A stretch of DNA of 64,000 nt from Pseudomonas uvaldensis. GTDB taxonomy: Bacteria > Pseudomonadota > Gammaproteobacteria > Pseudomonadales > Pseudomonadaceae. The notes under the pieces were generated by a model. It was not told the origin of the DNA. It was given only the letters and a program-made list of their open reading frames with translations, and did no database searches. This document shows, piece after piece, positions 44,204 to 53,099 of this stretch; position 1 is the first letter of the stretch; each line of letters begins with the position of its first letter. Position numbers and translations under genes: made by a program. The DNA lies in contig NZ_JAIWKS010000011.1 of NCBI RefSeq assembly GCF_021271205.1, positions 1-64,000 of the forward strand, in the 5' to 3' direction.

Positions 44204-44968
44204 TTAACCGCCCACCGCAACATTCTTCGCCCCCAGGTAAAAATCCTGGAGATCACCCCGGGCCGCCAGTTGCCCGGCGCTGCCCTCACTGACCACGCGA
44301 CCGCTTTCCAACACATACCCGTAGTGGGCGTATCGCAGTGCAATGTTGATGTTCTGCTCGGCGATCAGGAAGCTGACGCCGTCGTGCCGATTGAGTTGGC
44401 GAACGATGTCGAAGATTTCCTCGACGATCTGCGGCGCCAAGCCCATCGACGGTTCGTCCAGCAATACCAACTGCGGCCGGGCCATCAGCGCACGGCCAAT
44501 GGCGATCATCTGTTGTTCTCCCCCGGAGGTGTAGCCGGCCAGGCTCTTGCGCCGCAGCTTCAGGCGAGGGAAATACCCATAGACCACTTCCAGATCGGCC
44601 AATAGCTGACGCCGCGAAACCTGCCGTGCGAAGGCGCCAGTCAACAGGTTTTCCTCCACGGTCAACTGGGCGAAGCAGTGCCGGCCCTCCAGCACTTGCA
44701 CCAACCCCCCGGCCGCCAAGGTATGGGGCGCACTGCGAGTAGCCTCCCTTCCCTGATAGAAAACCCGTCCCCTGACCACTTCACCCCGCTCGGCCCGAAC
44801 GAGATTGGACGCCGCTTTTAACGTGGTGCTTTTGCCCGCGCCGTTGGCCCCCAACAGCACCACGACCTGCCCCCTCGCCACCTCCAGCGAAACGCCGCGT
44901 ACAGCCAGGATTGTCTGCTCGTAGAGAACCTCGATATCGTCGATTTGCAGGATCGGCACATCCGTCAT
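44204..44968 (-). CDS. ABC transporter ATPase, LivF-type
   Basis: 254 residues from the ATG at 44968 with AGAGG upstream. Walker A GANGAGKST, signature YTSGGEQQMIAIGRAL and Walker B LVLLDEPSMGLAP are all intact. It is the last gene of the sfnF-led minus-strand operon and with the LivG-type ATPase would power the two permeases. Branched-chain-amino-acid family by sequence, but the operon context points to a sulfur compound as substrate. It ends 12 bases from the convergent sfnR. Confidence 0.88.
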   Translation of the reverse strand: MTDVPILQIDDIEVLYEQTILAVRGVSLEVARGQVVVLLGANGAGKSTTLKAASNLVRAERGEVVRGRVFYQGREATRSAPHTLAAGGLVQVLEGRHCFAQLTVEENLLTGAFARQVSRRQLLADLEVVYGYFPRLKLRRKSLAGYTSGGEQQMIAIGRALMARPQLVLLDEPSMGLAPQIVEEIFDIVRQLNRHDGVSFLIAEQNINIALRYAHYGYVLESGRVVSEGSAGQLAARGDLQDFYLGAKNVAVGG

Positions 44969-45028
44969 GCTGTCTCGCCTCTTAAGAGGGCGACCGGGAC
45001 GCTTTGGCGCCCGGTTCACCCGGATGCC

Positions 45029-46354
45029 TCAGGATTCCCGGGTGCAGTCGCGCGGGACAATGCCTTTTTCCCGGGCGTACTGGTGGGAGGACGCTTCGAT
45101 GATCGGTCGCAACAATGCGCGGTCGGCCTGTACCCAATCGCTGATCAGTTTCCACTGCGTGCCGTCCCATTGCTGGAAGCGCACCGCGCCACCGCCTTCA
45201 TGGTCCGAGCATGATAACTGCAGCGGCTGCACCAGCCCCAAGGCGCCGAGCTCCTTGAGCCGGGCATCCTCGAGCTTGAGATGTTCGAAGCCCCAACGCA
45301 CCTGCTCCCCGGTCAGCGGCTGTTTGCCGAACTTCTGCTGGGCAATGCGCACGGCTTCGACGTTGAGGATGCCGTTGACCACGCCGAGGTTGTAATACAC
45401 GGTACCAAAGCGCTTGGGATCGGCCAGGTCGCCCTTGCCGGCATCGACCACCTGCTGCTTGATGCCTTGCAATACCGGGAAATCGGTGCCCGAAGGATGG
45501 GTGGTGATCGCGATGAATCCCTTGGCCGCCGCACCGGCCGGCGCGGCATCATCCTCGGAATTGCTCCAGATGTTGCCGATGATATGGTCTGCCGGGAAGC
45601 CGACTTTCTGTGCAGTCTTCAACGCCACCGGGTTCATTACGCCCCACCCCCGCAGGATGATCCAATCGGGTTTCTCCCGCCGGATATTCAACCATTGGGA
45701 TTGCTGCTCGTTGCCCGGATGCGGGACCTCCAGCAAGGTCAGTGTGAAGCCGTACTTGTCGGCCAGGGTCTGCAGGACTTCATTGGTTTCCTTGCCATAG
45801 GGCGACCCATGATACAGGGTGACGATCTTCTGGCCCTTGAGCTTTTCCAGTCCGCCGGCGCGCTGGCCGATGTAGTTGATGATCGCCGACACCTCGGAAT
45901 ACGGGTTCAGTTGCAACGGGAAGACATAGGGAAACACGCTGCCGTCGGTGGAGTCGGTGCGACCGTGGTTGATGGTGATCAGCGGCAACTTGTCGGCCGT
46001 CGAACGCTCCAGCGTGGCGTAGGCGATACCTACCGACAACGGATTGGTGGCCGCTGCGGGGGCGCCGTTCAAGCCTTTCTTCAGGCGCTCATAGCACTCG
46101 ACGCCTTTTTCCACCACGTACTCGGTCTCGCACTCGCTCCAGGTCAGCTTGATGCCATTCACACCGCCATTGGCGTTGACGTACTTGAGATAGTCGATGA
46201 AACCACCGAAGAACCCCGTCCCGCCAGCTGCATAAGGGCCGACGCGATAGCTTTGCAAGGGGAAATACTGTTCATTGTCCGCCTGGACAGTAAAGGCTGC
46301 GACGGTCAGGCTGACCGCCAGCGCCAGACGGCTGGCGAGTGATCGTTTAAACAT
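45029..46354 (-). CDS. Periplasmic substrate-binding protein, LivK/urea-type family
   Basis: 441 residues from the ATG at 46354 (AAGGA eight bases upstream), larger than LivK (about 370). A signal peptide runs MFKRSLASRLALAVSLTVAA to about residue 25 (VQA). The mature protein has the type I periplasmic-binding fold expected of the HAAT family, with GPYAAGGTGFFGGFIDYLKY near the start. It overlaps the LivM-type gene by eight bases. The bound ligand is unknown; a sulfone, sulfoxide or sulfonate is possible from context. Confidence 0.85.
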   Translation of the reverse strand: MFKRSLASRLALAVSLTVAAFTVQADNEQYFPLQSYRVGPYAAGGTGFFGGFIDYLKYVNANGGVNGIKLTWSECETEYVVEKGVECYERLKKGLNGAPAAATNPLSVGIAYATLERSTADKLPLITINHGRTDSTDGSVFPYVFPLQLNPYSEVSAIINYIGQRAGGLEKLKGQKIVTLYHGSPYGKETNEVLQTLADKYGFTLTLLEVPHPGNEQQSQWLNIRREKPDWIILRGWGVMNPVALKTAQKVGFPADHIIGNIWSNSEDDAAPAGAAAKGFIAITTHPSGTDFPVLQGIKQQVVDAGKGDLADPKRFGTVYYNLGVVNGILNVEAVRIAQQKFGKQPLTGEQVRWGFEHLKLEDARLKELGALGLVQPLQLSCSDHEGGGAVRFQQWDGTQWKLISDWVQADRALLRPIIEASSHQYAREKGIVPRDCTRES

Positions 46355-47495
46355 CGGGTTTTTCCTTGTTCTGAAACCAGTGATAAGCCAACGCAATGGA
46401 AGTGCAACGCCGCATCGTGCGGTTCGCCCAGTAGCGCAGTGGCCATTGCCGTGCGCGCTCGCGAAATGTCTGCCAGAGGCGCGCCAGGCCCTCTGGCTCC
46501 TTGATCAGGAACAGAATGATCAGTGCGCCGAAAATGATCTTCTGCAGGTTCTCCACCTGGCCGGCGTCGAGTACCCCACCGGGCAGCAGGGACACCAGGT
46601 TCGAAAGCAGCACCGGAAACAGCACGATGAAAGCCGCCCCGAGGAAATTGCCCAGCAGACTGCCCAGGCCACCGATAATGATGATGAAGAGGATCTGGAA
46701 CGACCGATTGAGATCGAAGCCATGGGGCTCCACCGTGCCCAGATAGGTAAAGGCCCACAGAGCGCCGGCCACACCGAGGAAAAAACCACTGATGGCGAAG
46801 GCCAGCAACTTGGTTTTCGCCAACGGGATGCCGATGACCTCAGCCGCTGTGTCCATGTCGCGCACCGCCATCCAGTTGCGCCCCAACTCGCTGCGCACCA
46901 GGTTCTTGCCCAGCCAGCACAACGCGGTGACCACCGTGAGCGTCAGCAGATAGCGCCCCACCGGCGAATCCAGGTTCACGCCGGCGATGTCCAGGCGCGG
47001 CGCACTGATCACGCCCGAAGCGCTGTCGTTTGAAAACCAGCTGAACCGGGTCAGCGCCCAAGTCACGAAGAACTGCGTCGCCAACGTGGACACCAGCAGA
47101 TAGAAGCCCTTGATGCGCAGGCTTGGAAGGCCGGACAACAGCGACACCAGCGCCGCCGCCAGTCCGCCCAGGGTGATGCTGAGCAGCAGCGGCAACGCGG
47201 CAACCCGCACTTCGAGGTTGTAGGTGGCAAAAGCGCCCACCGCCATGAACGATGCCGAGCCGAGGGATAACTGCCCGGCATAACCGGTCAACAGATTCAG
47301 GCCCAATCCGGCTAGGGACAGCACCAGGAACGGGATCAGAATCGCACTGAACCAATAGTCGTTGCCCAGCCATGGGATCACGAAAAACGCTGCCACCCCT
47401 AGCGCCGTAAAGCCGTAGCGGTGCTGGCGCAGGGCGGAGATACGACGATCCTGGGCATGACGCGTAGTGAACTGATCCGCTTCACGATAAAACAT
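46347..47495 (-). CDS. ABC permease, LivM-type
   Basis: 382 residues with eight to ten hydrophobic segments, starting at the ATG at 47495 with GGAGA upstream. The family signature reads LLTGYAGQLSLGSASFMAVG and the cytoplasmic loop has RDMDTAAEVIGIPLAKTKLLAF. The C-terminal tail beyond EPEGLARLW is longer than usual by about 45 residues and basic. It pairs with the LivH-type permease. Confidence 0.88.
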   Translation of the reverse strand: MFYREADQFTTRHAQDRRISALRQHRYGFTALGVAAFFVIPWLGNDYWFSAILIPFLVLSLAGLGLNLLTGYAGQLSLGSASFMAVGAFATYNLEVRVAALPLLLSITLGGLAAALVSLLSGLPSLRIKGFYLLVSTLATQFFVTWALTRFSWFSNDSASGVISAPRLDIAGVNLDSPVGRYLLTLTVVTALCWLGKNLVRSELGRNWMAVRDMDTAAEVIGIPLAKTKLLAFAISGFFLGVAGALWAFTYLGTVEPHGFDLNRSFQILFIIIIGGLGSLLGNFLGAAFIVLFPVLLSNLVSLLPGGVLDAGQVENLQKIIFGALIILFLIKEPEGLARLWQTFRERARQWPLRYWANRTMRRCTSIALAYHWFQNKEKPDV

Positions 47496-47543
47496 GCCGG
47501 TCTCCCGAGTGGCTTGTACGATTGATTGAATGAGCCGAGGTCA

Positions 47544-48425
47544 CTAGACGCGTTCGATGGCGCGCTCGCCAAACAGCCCTGCCGGACGCACCAGCAAAAA
47601 CAGCAGTGCCAAGCCGTAGGGAAACCAGTTCTCGATACCACTGCCGATGACGGGGCCGAGATAGACCTCCGCCAGCTTCTCAGACGCGCCGATGATCAAC
47701 CCGCCGACGATCGCCCCGCTGATGGAGGTGAAACCGCCGATAATCAGCACCGGCAATGCCTTGAGCACCACCAGCGACAGCGAGAACTGCACCCCCAGGC
47801 GTGCCCCCCAGAGCAAGCCGGCCACCAGCCCGACAAACCCCGCCACCGCCCATACCACCACCCACACCCGCTCCAAGCGGATGCCTACGGCCAGCGCCGC
47901 CAATGGATCATCGGCCACGGCGCGCAACGACAGTCCAAGCCGGGTCTTGTTGAACAGCCAGGACAACAGCAGTACCAGCGCAGCGGCCGTCAGTGCAGCA
48001 AAAATGTCGAACTGCGACAGCAGCATTCCGCCCAGTTCCAGCGGCTCGTCACTGATGCCCAGCTCCAGGCCGTGGACCTGGGCGCCCCACAGCGCCTGGG
48101 CGAAACCTTCGATCATGTAGGAAAGCCCCAGCGTTGCCATGAACAGGGTAATAGGAGAACGGTTGACCAACGGACGCAACACCATGCGCTCCACCGCCAC
48201 GGCAATCAGCGCCATCGCGGCAAGGCTGATGGCGAACGCCAGCCAGAACGGCACCCCGCGCTCAAGCAGGCTGACGAAGGTCAATGCCGAGAACAACACC
48301 ATCGCCCCCTGGGCGAAATTGAACACACCCGAGGCTTTGTAGATCAGCACGAAACCAATGGCGACCAGGGCGTACATCACGCCGGCCAACAGTCCGCCTA
48401 TCAATACTTCAAAGAAAAATGCCAT
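47544..48425 (-). CDS. ABC permease, LivH-type
   Basis: 293 residues from the ATG at 48425 (AGGA seven bases upstream). Family features: GGLLAGVMYALVAIGFVLIY at the N-terminus, GVFNFAQGAMVL, and RAVADDPLAALAVGI in the EAA-like loop. About eight transmembrane helices. Forms the translocation path with the LivM-type subunit. Confidence 0.88.
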   Translation of the reverse strand: MAFFFEVLIGGLLAGVMYALVAIGFVLIYKASGVFNFAQGAMVLFSALTFVSLLERGVPFWLAFAISLAAMALIAVAVERMVLRPLVNRSPITLFMATLGLSYMIEGFAQALWGAQVHGLELGISDEPLELGGMLLSQFDIFAALTAAALVLLLSWLFNKTRLGLSLRAVADDPLAALAVGIRLERVWVVVWAVAGFVGLVAGLLWGARLGVQFSLSLVVLKALPVLIIGGFTSISGAIVGGLIIGASEKLAEVYLGPVIGSGIENWFPYGLALLFLLVRPAGLFGERAIERV

Positions 48426-48491
48426 GCCTGTTCCTGTTTTGCGGGCGCAACTTGCCTGCCTTCCCGGAGGGAAAAACGCGAATAATCGGGA

Positions 48492-49271
48492 TCAGTGGCG
48501 GGTGCCGAGGTAGGCCGCAATGACCTCTGGATTTCGCCGTACCGCTTCGGGCGGGCCATCGCCAATCTTGCGACCGTAATCCAGCACCACCACATGGTCG
48601 CTGATGCCCATGACGACGCCGATGTCGTGCTCGATCAACACCACGGTGGTGTCCAGCTCGCGATTGACGTCCACGATGGAGCGGCTCATCTGCTGCTTCT
48701 CCTCGGCATTCATCCCGGCCATGGGTTCGTCCAGCAACAACAGTCGAGGCTCCGCCGCGAGGGCACGGGCCAGCTCCACCCGCTTCTGCAGGCCGTAGGG
48801 CAACTTGCCCACCAGCACGTCGCGCCAGGGCTGCAAGTGCAAGAATGCAATGACCCGTTCGGCGGCTTCGCGCTGACGGTCATCATCCCCCCGGGCCCGA
48901 CCGATTTGCAGGGCTTGCTCGATCCAGCTGCTGCGGCGCTTGAGGTTGCGTCCGGTCAGCACGTTATCGAGCACGCTCATGCCCTTGAACAGCGCGATGT
49001 TCTGAAAGGTGCGAGCAATGCCGCCCACTGCGACGTCCCGGGCACGCATCCGGCGCCGCTCCTGCCGGTCGAAACGAATACGCCCCTCCTGCGGTTGGTA
49101 CACGCCGCTGATGACATTCAACAGCGAGCTCTTGCCCGCACCGTTGGGGCCGATCAAGGCGCAAATCTCACCCGTCGCGACCGCAAAGCTGATATCCGTG
49201 ATGGCCTTGACGCCTTTGAATGACAGCGAAATGTTGTCCAGTTCCAACAAATGGGCGGTGGGCTGTGTCAT
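48492..49271 (-). CDS. ABC transporter ATPase, LivG-type
   Basis: 259 residues from the ATG at 49271, which AGAGGA precedes at a suitable distance; the ATG at 49277 is too close to it. Walker A GPNGAGKSS and Walker B LLLLDEPMAGMN are normal. The signature site reads LPYGLQKRVELARAL, so the usual LSGGQ is replaced by PYGLQ, a common LivG variant. It lies 12 bases after sfnG, which ties the transporter to the monooxygenase by operon. Confidence 0.88.
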   Translation of the reverse strand: MTQPTAHLLELDNISLSFKGVKAITDISFAVATGEICALIGPNGAGKSSLLNVISGVYQPQEGRIRFDRQERRRMRARDVAVGGIARTFQNIALFKGMSVLDNVLTGRNLKRRSSWIEQALQIGRARGDDDRQREAAERVIAFLHLQPWRDVLVGKLPYGLQKRVELARALAAEPRLLLLDEPMAGMNAEEKQQMSRSIVDVNRELDTTVVLIEHDIGVVMGISDHVVVLDYGRKIGDGPPEAVRRNPEVIAAYLGTRH

Positions 49272-49283
49272 GGGCATTTCCTC

Positions 49284-50387
49284 TCAGGCAGGTAGCGACT
49301 GGCGCTCGAACCGGGCTACTTTGCCTTGCTCCAGCTCACGTACCAGCGGCAGGACCTTGCGGCCGAAGTATTCGACTTCTTCCTGAAAGTGCAGGAAGCC
49401 CGCCAGTATCAGGTCGACACCCACGGCCTTGAGCGCCACGATGCGTTCGGCGATCTGCTGAGGCGTGCCAATCAGGTTGGTCTTGAAGCCGTCGTTGTAC
49501 TGCACCAGGTCTTCGAAGCTGGACTTGGCCCAGTTGCCCTCGCCCTCCGGGCTCGACTTGCCAGCCTGTTTCGCCGCGTCACCAAAGGCGTTGACGGCTT
49601 CGGGGTCGGCCTGATCGATGATCTGCGCCAGGACCGCACGAGCTTCTTCTTCCGTATCGCGGGCAATGACAAAGGCGTTGATGCCAACCTTGACCTTATG
49701 ATTGTTGGCCGCCGCCTTCGCCCGGATATCATCGACCTGGGCCTTGACGCCTTCGACGGTATTGCCATTGGTGAAGTACCAGTCGGATACGCGAGCGGCC
49801 ATGTCCCGGGCCGCACGGGAACTGCCGCCCTGGAAGATTTCCGGGTGCTGTTGCAACGGTTTGGGTTTGAGGGTGTAGTCGTGGAAGCGGTAGAAGTCGC
49901 CGCGGAAAGTGAAGTTGTCGGTGGTCCAGATGCCCTTGAGCGCGGTGATGAATTCTTCGGAGCGGCGATAACGCTCATCATGCTCCAGCCACGGTTCGCC
50001 AATGGCCGTGAACTCCCCCTTGAACCACCCCGAGACGATGTTGACCGCCACGCGGCCACCCGTCAGTTGATCGATGGTTGCGATCTGTTTGGCCAACACC
50101 GACGGTGTCCATGGTCCCGGCAATACCGCCGCGATGACCTTCAGGCGCGTGGTGGCGGCCAGCAAAGCGTGACTGAACGCCACTGATTCATGCTGGTACT
50201 CAGCACCGTAGCCGGCGGTAAAGCGGACCTGCGACAGGGCATAGTCGAAGCCCGCCGCCTCGGCGATCTGCGCCAGTTTGCGGTTGTAGTCAATGCCCCA
50301 ATCGGTGCGCTGGGCAATCTTGCTGACCACCAGCCCGCCGCTGACGTTTGGCACCCAGTAGGCAAATTTGATCGTGTCCTGGCTCAT
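49284..50387 (-). CDS. sfnG: FMNH2-dependent dimethyl-sulfone monooxygenase SfnG
   Basis: 367 residues of the bacterial luciferase-like (SsuD) superfamily, opening with KFAYWVPNVSGGLVVSKI and carrying the family's LTGGRVAVNIVSGWFKGEF and EIFQGGSSRAARDMAA segments. SfnG oxidises dimethyl sulfone with reduced FMN and O2 to methanesulfinate and formaldehyde so that sulfur can be assimilated. The FMN reductase gene is directly upstream and an ABC transporter directly downstream. sfnR and sfnB-like genes flank the operon, which supports the assignment over SsuD or MsuD. Confidence 0.88.
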   Translation of the reverse strand: MSQDTIKFAYWVPNVSGGLVVSKIAQRTDWGIDYNRKLAQIAEAAGFDYALSQVRFTAGYGAEYQHESVAFSHALLAATTRLKVIAAVLPGPWTPSVLAKQIATIDQLTGGRVAVNIVSGWFKGEFTAIGEPWLEHDERYRRSEEFITALKGIWTTDNFTFRGDFYRFHDYTLKPKPLQQHPEIFQGGSSRAARDMAARVSDWYFTNGNTVEGVKAQVDDIRAKAAANNHKVKVGINAFVIARDTEEEARAVLAQIIDQADPEAVNAFGDAAKQAGKSSPEGEGNWAKSSFEDLVQYNDGFKTNLIGTPQQIAERIVALKAVGVDLILAGFLHFQEEVEYFGRKVLPLVRELEQGKVARFERQSLPA

Positions 50388-50423
50388 TGCGTATACCCCG
50401 TGGCTCGTTGAAAAGTAAGTGGA

Positions 50424-50987
50424 TCAAGCGGCGCTGGCGTTGCGCCGAGGGTCCGGGAAAAGGCTTTGCAGCGCCGACTCGACCGCGCGCTCGATGCGCT
50501 CCAAGACCTGGGCGCTGGAAATCCGGTAATCGGTGAAATCACTTTCGCTGGCGTAGACACCCACCGGCAGGCTCAGGGCCTGGAAGAATCCGAACAGCGG
50601 TCGCAGCTGGTGATCGATCACCAGGGCATGGCGTTCGGAGCCGCCTGTGGCGGCCAGCAGCACCGGCACGTCCTTGAGGGCGTCGTGATGCACAAAATCG
50701 AACAGGTGCTTGAACAGGCCGGTATAGGACGCCCGATAAACCGGGGTGGCGGCAATCAGCAGGTCGGCGGTTTCGATGGCACGCAGGGACTGTTCCACGG
50801 CGGCAGGCAGTGCATGACGATGCAAGGTCCCGCCGAGTTGAGCACCGACCTGGGATAACTCGATCACCTGCACGTCGATCGGCACTTGCTGCCCGAGCCG
50901 CGCCACCAATGTCTTGAGCAGCACCAGCGTTCGCGAGGGTTGCTGCACGCTGCCTGACACCGCTACCACTTTGAGTTGCTTGCTCAT
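50424..50987 (-). CDS. sfnF: NAD(P)H-dependent FMN reductase, MsuE/SfnF type
   Basis: 187 residues from MSKQLKVVAVSGSVQQPSRT at 50987; the longer frame to 51053 would run through the sigma-54 promoter. Flavodoxin-like fold with the family's LLIAATPVYRASYTGLFKHL segment. It supplies FMNH2 to SfnG. First gene of the seven-gene operon, with a leader of about 39 bases from the predicted start site. MsuE is the close alternative name. Confidence 0.85.
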   Translation of the reverse strand: MSKQLKVVAVSGSVQQPSRTLVLLKTLVARLGQQVPIDVQVIELSQVGAQLGGTLHRHALPAAVEQSLRAIETADLLIAATPVYRASYTGLFKHLFDFVHHDALKDVPVLLAATGGSERHALVIDHQLRPLFGFFQALSLPVGVYASESDFTDYRISSAQVLERIERAVESALQSLFPDPRRNASAA

Positions 50988-51036
50988 CTCTCGCCCCATT
51001 CGATAGACGTCACGTCGGCGTCCGCACCAGGGGTAG

Positions 51037-51052
51037 AGCAGCAACCGTGCCA
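51037..51052 (-). promoter_or_regulatory. Sigma-54 (-24/-12) promoter of the sfnF operon
   Basis: On the minus strand TGGCACGGTTGCTGCT fits TGGCACG-N4-TTGCW with one mismatch and the required ten bases between GG and GC. It predicts a start near 51026, just upstream of sfnF. Confidence 0.75.
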
Positions 51053-51104
51053 CCTGAATATTTCTTTTGAATCCAATGAGTTACCGATTTTCATCGACGA
51101 ACGA

Positions 51105-51209
51105 TGTTGTCGTGCAACAAACAGGCTGTTGGTCCACTGTTGCCTGGGCAACACCTCGCGGATCGGCCTCCGCGGCCGCGACTGTTGCGCGCCACACAGT
51201 GACGCAACA
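51105..51209. promoter_or_regulatory. Three TGTTG/CAACA dyads: probable SfnR enhancer sites
   Basis: Three dyads share half-sites TGTTG(C) and (G)CAACA. Site 1 is TGTTGTCGTGCAACA (51105-51119). Site 2 is TGTTGCCTGGGCAACA (51138-51153, perfect). Site 3 has arms TGTTGCG (51183-51189) and CGCAACA (51203-51209). They lie 53-172 bases from the two divergent sigma-54 promoters, the normal distance for enhancer-binding proteins. Assignment to SfnR is inference. Confidence 0.6.
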
Positions 51210-51282
51210 CATTGTCCGCAGGACGACAGCGCCTGCTTCGTAAAAACCGGCGCAGGCTCAGGTTTCATGGGCGTTTCGCCGC

Positions 51283-51298
51283 GGGCATGCTCCGTGCA
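51283..51298 (+). promoter_or_regulatory. Candidate sigma-54 promoter of the sfnB-like gene
   Basis: GGGCATGCTCCGTGCA has GG and GC exactly ten bases apart but several mismatches to the outer consensus. It would start transcription near 51309, about 54 bases before ATG 51363. Confidence 0.45.
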
Positions 51299-51362
51299 AC
51301 GACAGCCTGGACTGGCAGGTACACATTCCTGCCCATCCTCTCGTCACTCAGGAGCAGCATCC

Positions 51363-52607
51363 ATGACCGCACAGCAACAACACCTGCCGCCAATCCTTTC
51401 CACCGGCACCGACTACGAAACCCTGGCCGAGCGTTTCCGTCCCCTCTTCGCCCGCATTCAGGCCGGTGCGCTGGAGCGTGAACAGAGCCGCAGCCTGCCC
51501 TTCGAGCAAGTGAAGTGGCTGAAGGAAGCCGGCTTCGGCGCCGTGCGTGTGCCGGTTGAATACGGAGGCGCTGGCGCCTCGCTACCGCAGTTGCTGCAAC
51601 TGCTGATCGAACTGGCCGAAGCCGACTCCAACCTGCCCCAGGCCCTGCGCGGTCACTTCGCCTTTGTCGAGGATCGACTCAATGCTCACGCCACGCATCC
51701 GCAGGACGTCTGGTTCAAACGTTTCGTAGAGGGAGAACTGGTGGGCAATGCCTGGACCGAAATCGGCTCGGTGAAGATCGGCGAAGTCGGAACGCGAGTA
51801 TCCCGTCAAGGCGAGCAATGGGTGGTCAATGGCACCAAGTACTACAGCACCGGCAGCATCTTCGCCGACTGGATCGACCTGTATGCCCAACGTGACGACA
51901 ACGGCACCGATGTGATCGCCGCCGTCAACGTGCATCAGCCGGGCGTCCGGCAAAGCGATGATTGGGACGGATTCGGCCAGCGCACCACCGGCAGCGGCAC
52001 GTCGGTGTTCGAGAATGCTGTGGTCGAGGCGGAAAACCTCATCGACTTCTCCACTCGGTTCAAATACCAGACCGCGTTCTACCAGCTGGTCCTGTTGGCC
52101 GTGCTGGCGGGCACTGGTCGTGCCGCTGTGCGCGACATAACCGAACAGGTACGGGCACGGACGCGAGTCTTCAGCACTGGCAACGCCGGTGAAGTGAGCC
52201 AGGATGTTCAGGTGCAGCAAGTGGTCGGCAAGGTTTCCGCCCAGGTCTACGCCGCCGAAGCCACCGCCTTGCGTGCCGCAAAGGCGTCCCAGCGCGCCTA
52301 TGAAAGCCGCTTCGGCCAGGACGCCGAGACCGAACACACCGCCAACATCGCCGCGGAACTGGAGTCGGCCCAGGCGCAAGTGGTCATCTCGGACCTCGTG
52401 CTTCGCGCCACCAGCGATCTGTTCAACGCTCTCGGCGCCTCGGCCACCAGCACCGGCAAAGCCCTCGACCGCCACTGGCGCAACGCCCGCACCGCGGCGT
52501 CGCACAATCCGTTGATCTACAAGGAGCGCATCATTGGCGACTGGGAAATCAACGGGACGGAACCGCCCTATGTCTGGCAGATCGGCCGGGGTACTAAGAA
52601 CGCCTAG
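51363..52607 (+). CDS. sfnB: Acyl-CoA-dehydrogenase-like flavin monooxygenase, SfnB type
   Basis: 414 residues of the acyl-CoA dehydrogenase / DszC-like superfamily, with GAVRVPVEYGGAGASLPQLL near residue 60, a mid-domain NAWTEIGS...GTRVSRQGEQWVVNGTKYYS, and a C-terminal helical bundle with HWRNARTAASHNPLIYKERI. The catalytic Glu of true dehydrogenases is not evident, which fits FMNH2-dependent desulfurising relatives. GGAG precedes ATG 51363. It is divergent from the sfnF operon across the enhancer region, so co-regulated. Exact substrate unknown. Confidence 0.83.
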   Translation: MTAQQQHLPPILSTGTDYETLAERFRPLFARIQAGALEREQSRSLPFEQVKWLKEAGFGAVRVPVEYGGAGASLPQLLQLLIELAEADSNLPQALRGHFAFVEDRLNAHATHPQDVWFKRFVEGELVGNAWTEIGSVKIGEVGTRVSRQGEQWVVNGTKYYSTGSIFADWIDLYAQRDDNGTDVIAAVNVHQPGVRQSDDWDGFGQRTTGSGTSVFENAVVEAENLIDFSTRFKYQTAFYQLVLLAVLAGTGRAAVRDITEQVRARTRVFSTGNAGEVSQDVQVQQVVGKVSAQVYAAEATALRAAKASQRAYESRFGQDAETEHTANIAAELESAQAQVVISDLVLRATSDLFNALGASATSTGKALDRHWRNARTAASHNPLIYKERIIGDWEINGTEPPYVWQIGRGTKNA

Positions 52608-52614
52608 CCGACCT

Positions 52615-52706
52615 GTGTAGGAGCGAGGCTTGCTCGCGGTGGGTTCTTCTGTTCGGCATCTGATGCAAGCTGTGCCGCCGCTTTCGCGAGCGAGCCCGTT
52701 CCCACA
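52615..52706. repeat. Pair of REP units
   Basis: Two oppositely oriented REP cores, GGAGCGAGGCTTGCTCGCGG (around 52621) and TCGCGAGCGAGCCCGTTCCC (52684-52703), follow the sfnB stop. The pair could form a large hairpin after the sfnB transcript. Confidence 0.7.
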
Positions 52707-52789
52707 CATTCGAGGTGTTGTCCGGGGAGATTTTCTCAAGCAGACTTCCGGCACAGGCTCAAGCCCTGCCCCACCGGAACCCGCGCCCC

Positions 52790-53098
52790 ATGAACGAACG
52801 CCAGTCACTCATCAAAGCCAGGATCGAAGCGGCGATGATCGCCAGCCAATCCGACCGGATCGACTATCAGTCGGAGTGGCTTGGCTACATGCCCTTCGGG
52901 GTCTATCAGTGGGTGGAATGCCAGGGCGAAAACATTTCCAGCGACTTTCCCTTCGACTGGTCCCTGGAGGATCTTGCCGGCCTTGAGCAGATCGGGTTTC
53001 TGGAGACGCTTGAAACCTGCGAGAATCCCGAAGACCACTATGACCGACATATCCAGTACCGCGTGTGTGGCGCGGTCATGATCAGTTTCGACGCGTGA
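52790..53098 (+). CDS. Small conserved-looking protein of unknown function
   Basis: 102 residues from ATG 52790. Acidic, rich in aromatic residues (WLGYMPFGVYQWVECQG), no signal peptide or transmembrane segment. I do not recognise the family. No good Shine-Dalgarno precedes the ATG. Its stop is one base from the convergent amidase stop. Codon use looks like the neighbours, so it is probably real. Confidence 0.6.
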   Translation: MNERQSLIKARIEAAMIASQSDRIDYQSEWLGYMPFGVYQWVECQGENISSDFPFDWSLEDLAGLEQIGFLETLETCENPEDHYDRHIQYRVCGAVMISFDA

Positions 53099-53099
53099 A

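Noticed and set aside
51041..51052. Shorter reading of the sfnF promoter as TGGCACGGTTGC
   Set aside because: GG to GC would be seven bases apart; the ten-base spacing is met by the longer match ending in TGCT.
51125..51146. TTGGTCCACTGTTGCC as a plus-strand sigma-54 promoter
   Set aside because: Spacing between GG and GC is nine bases, one short, and the GC belongs to the perfect dyad at 51138.
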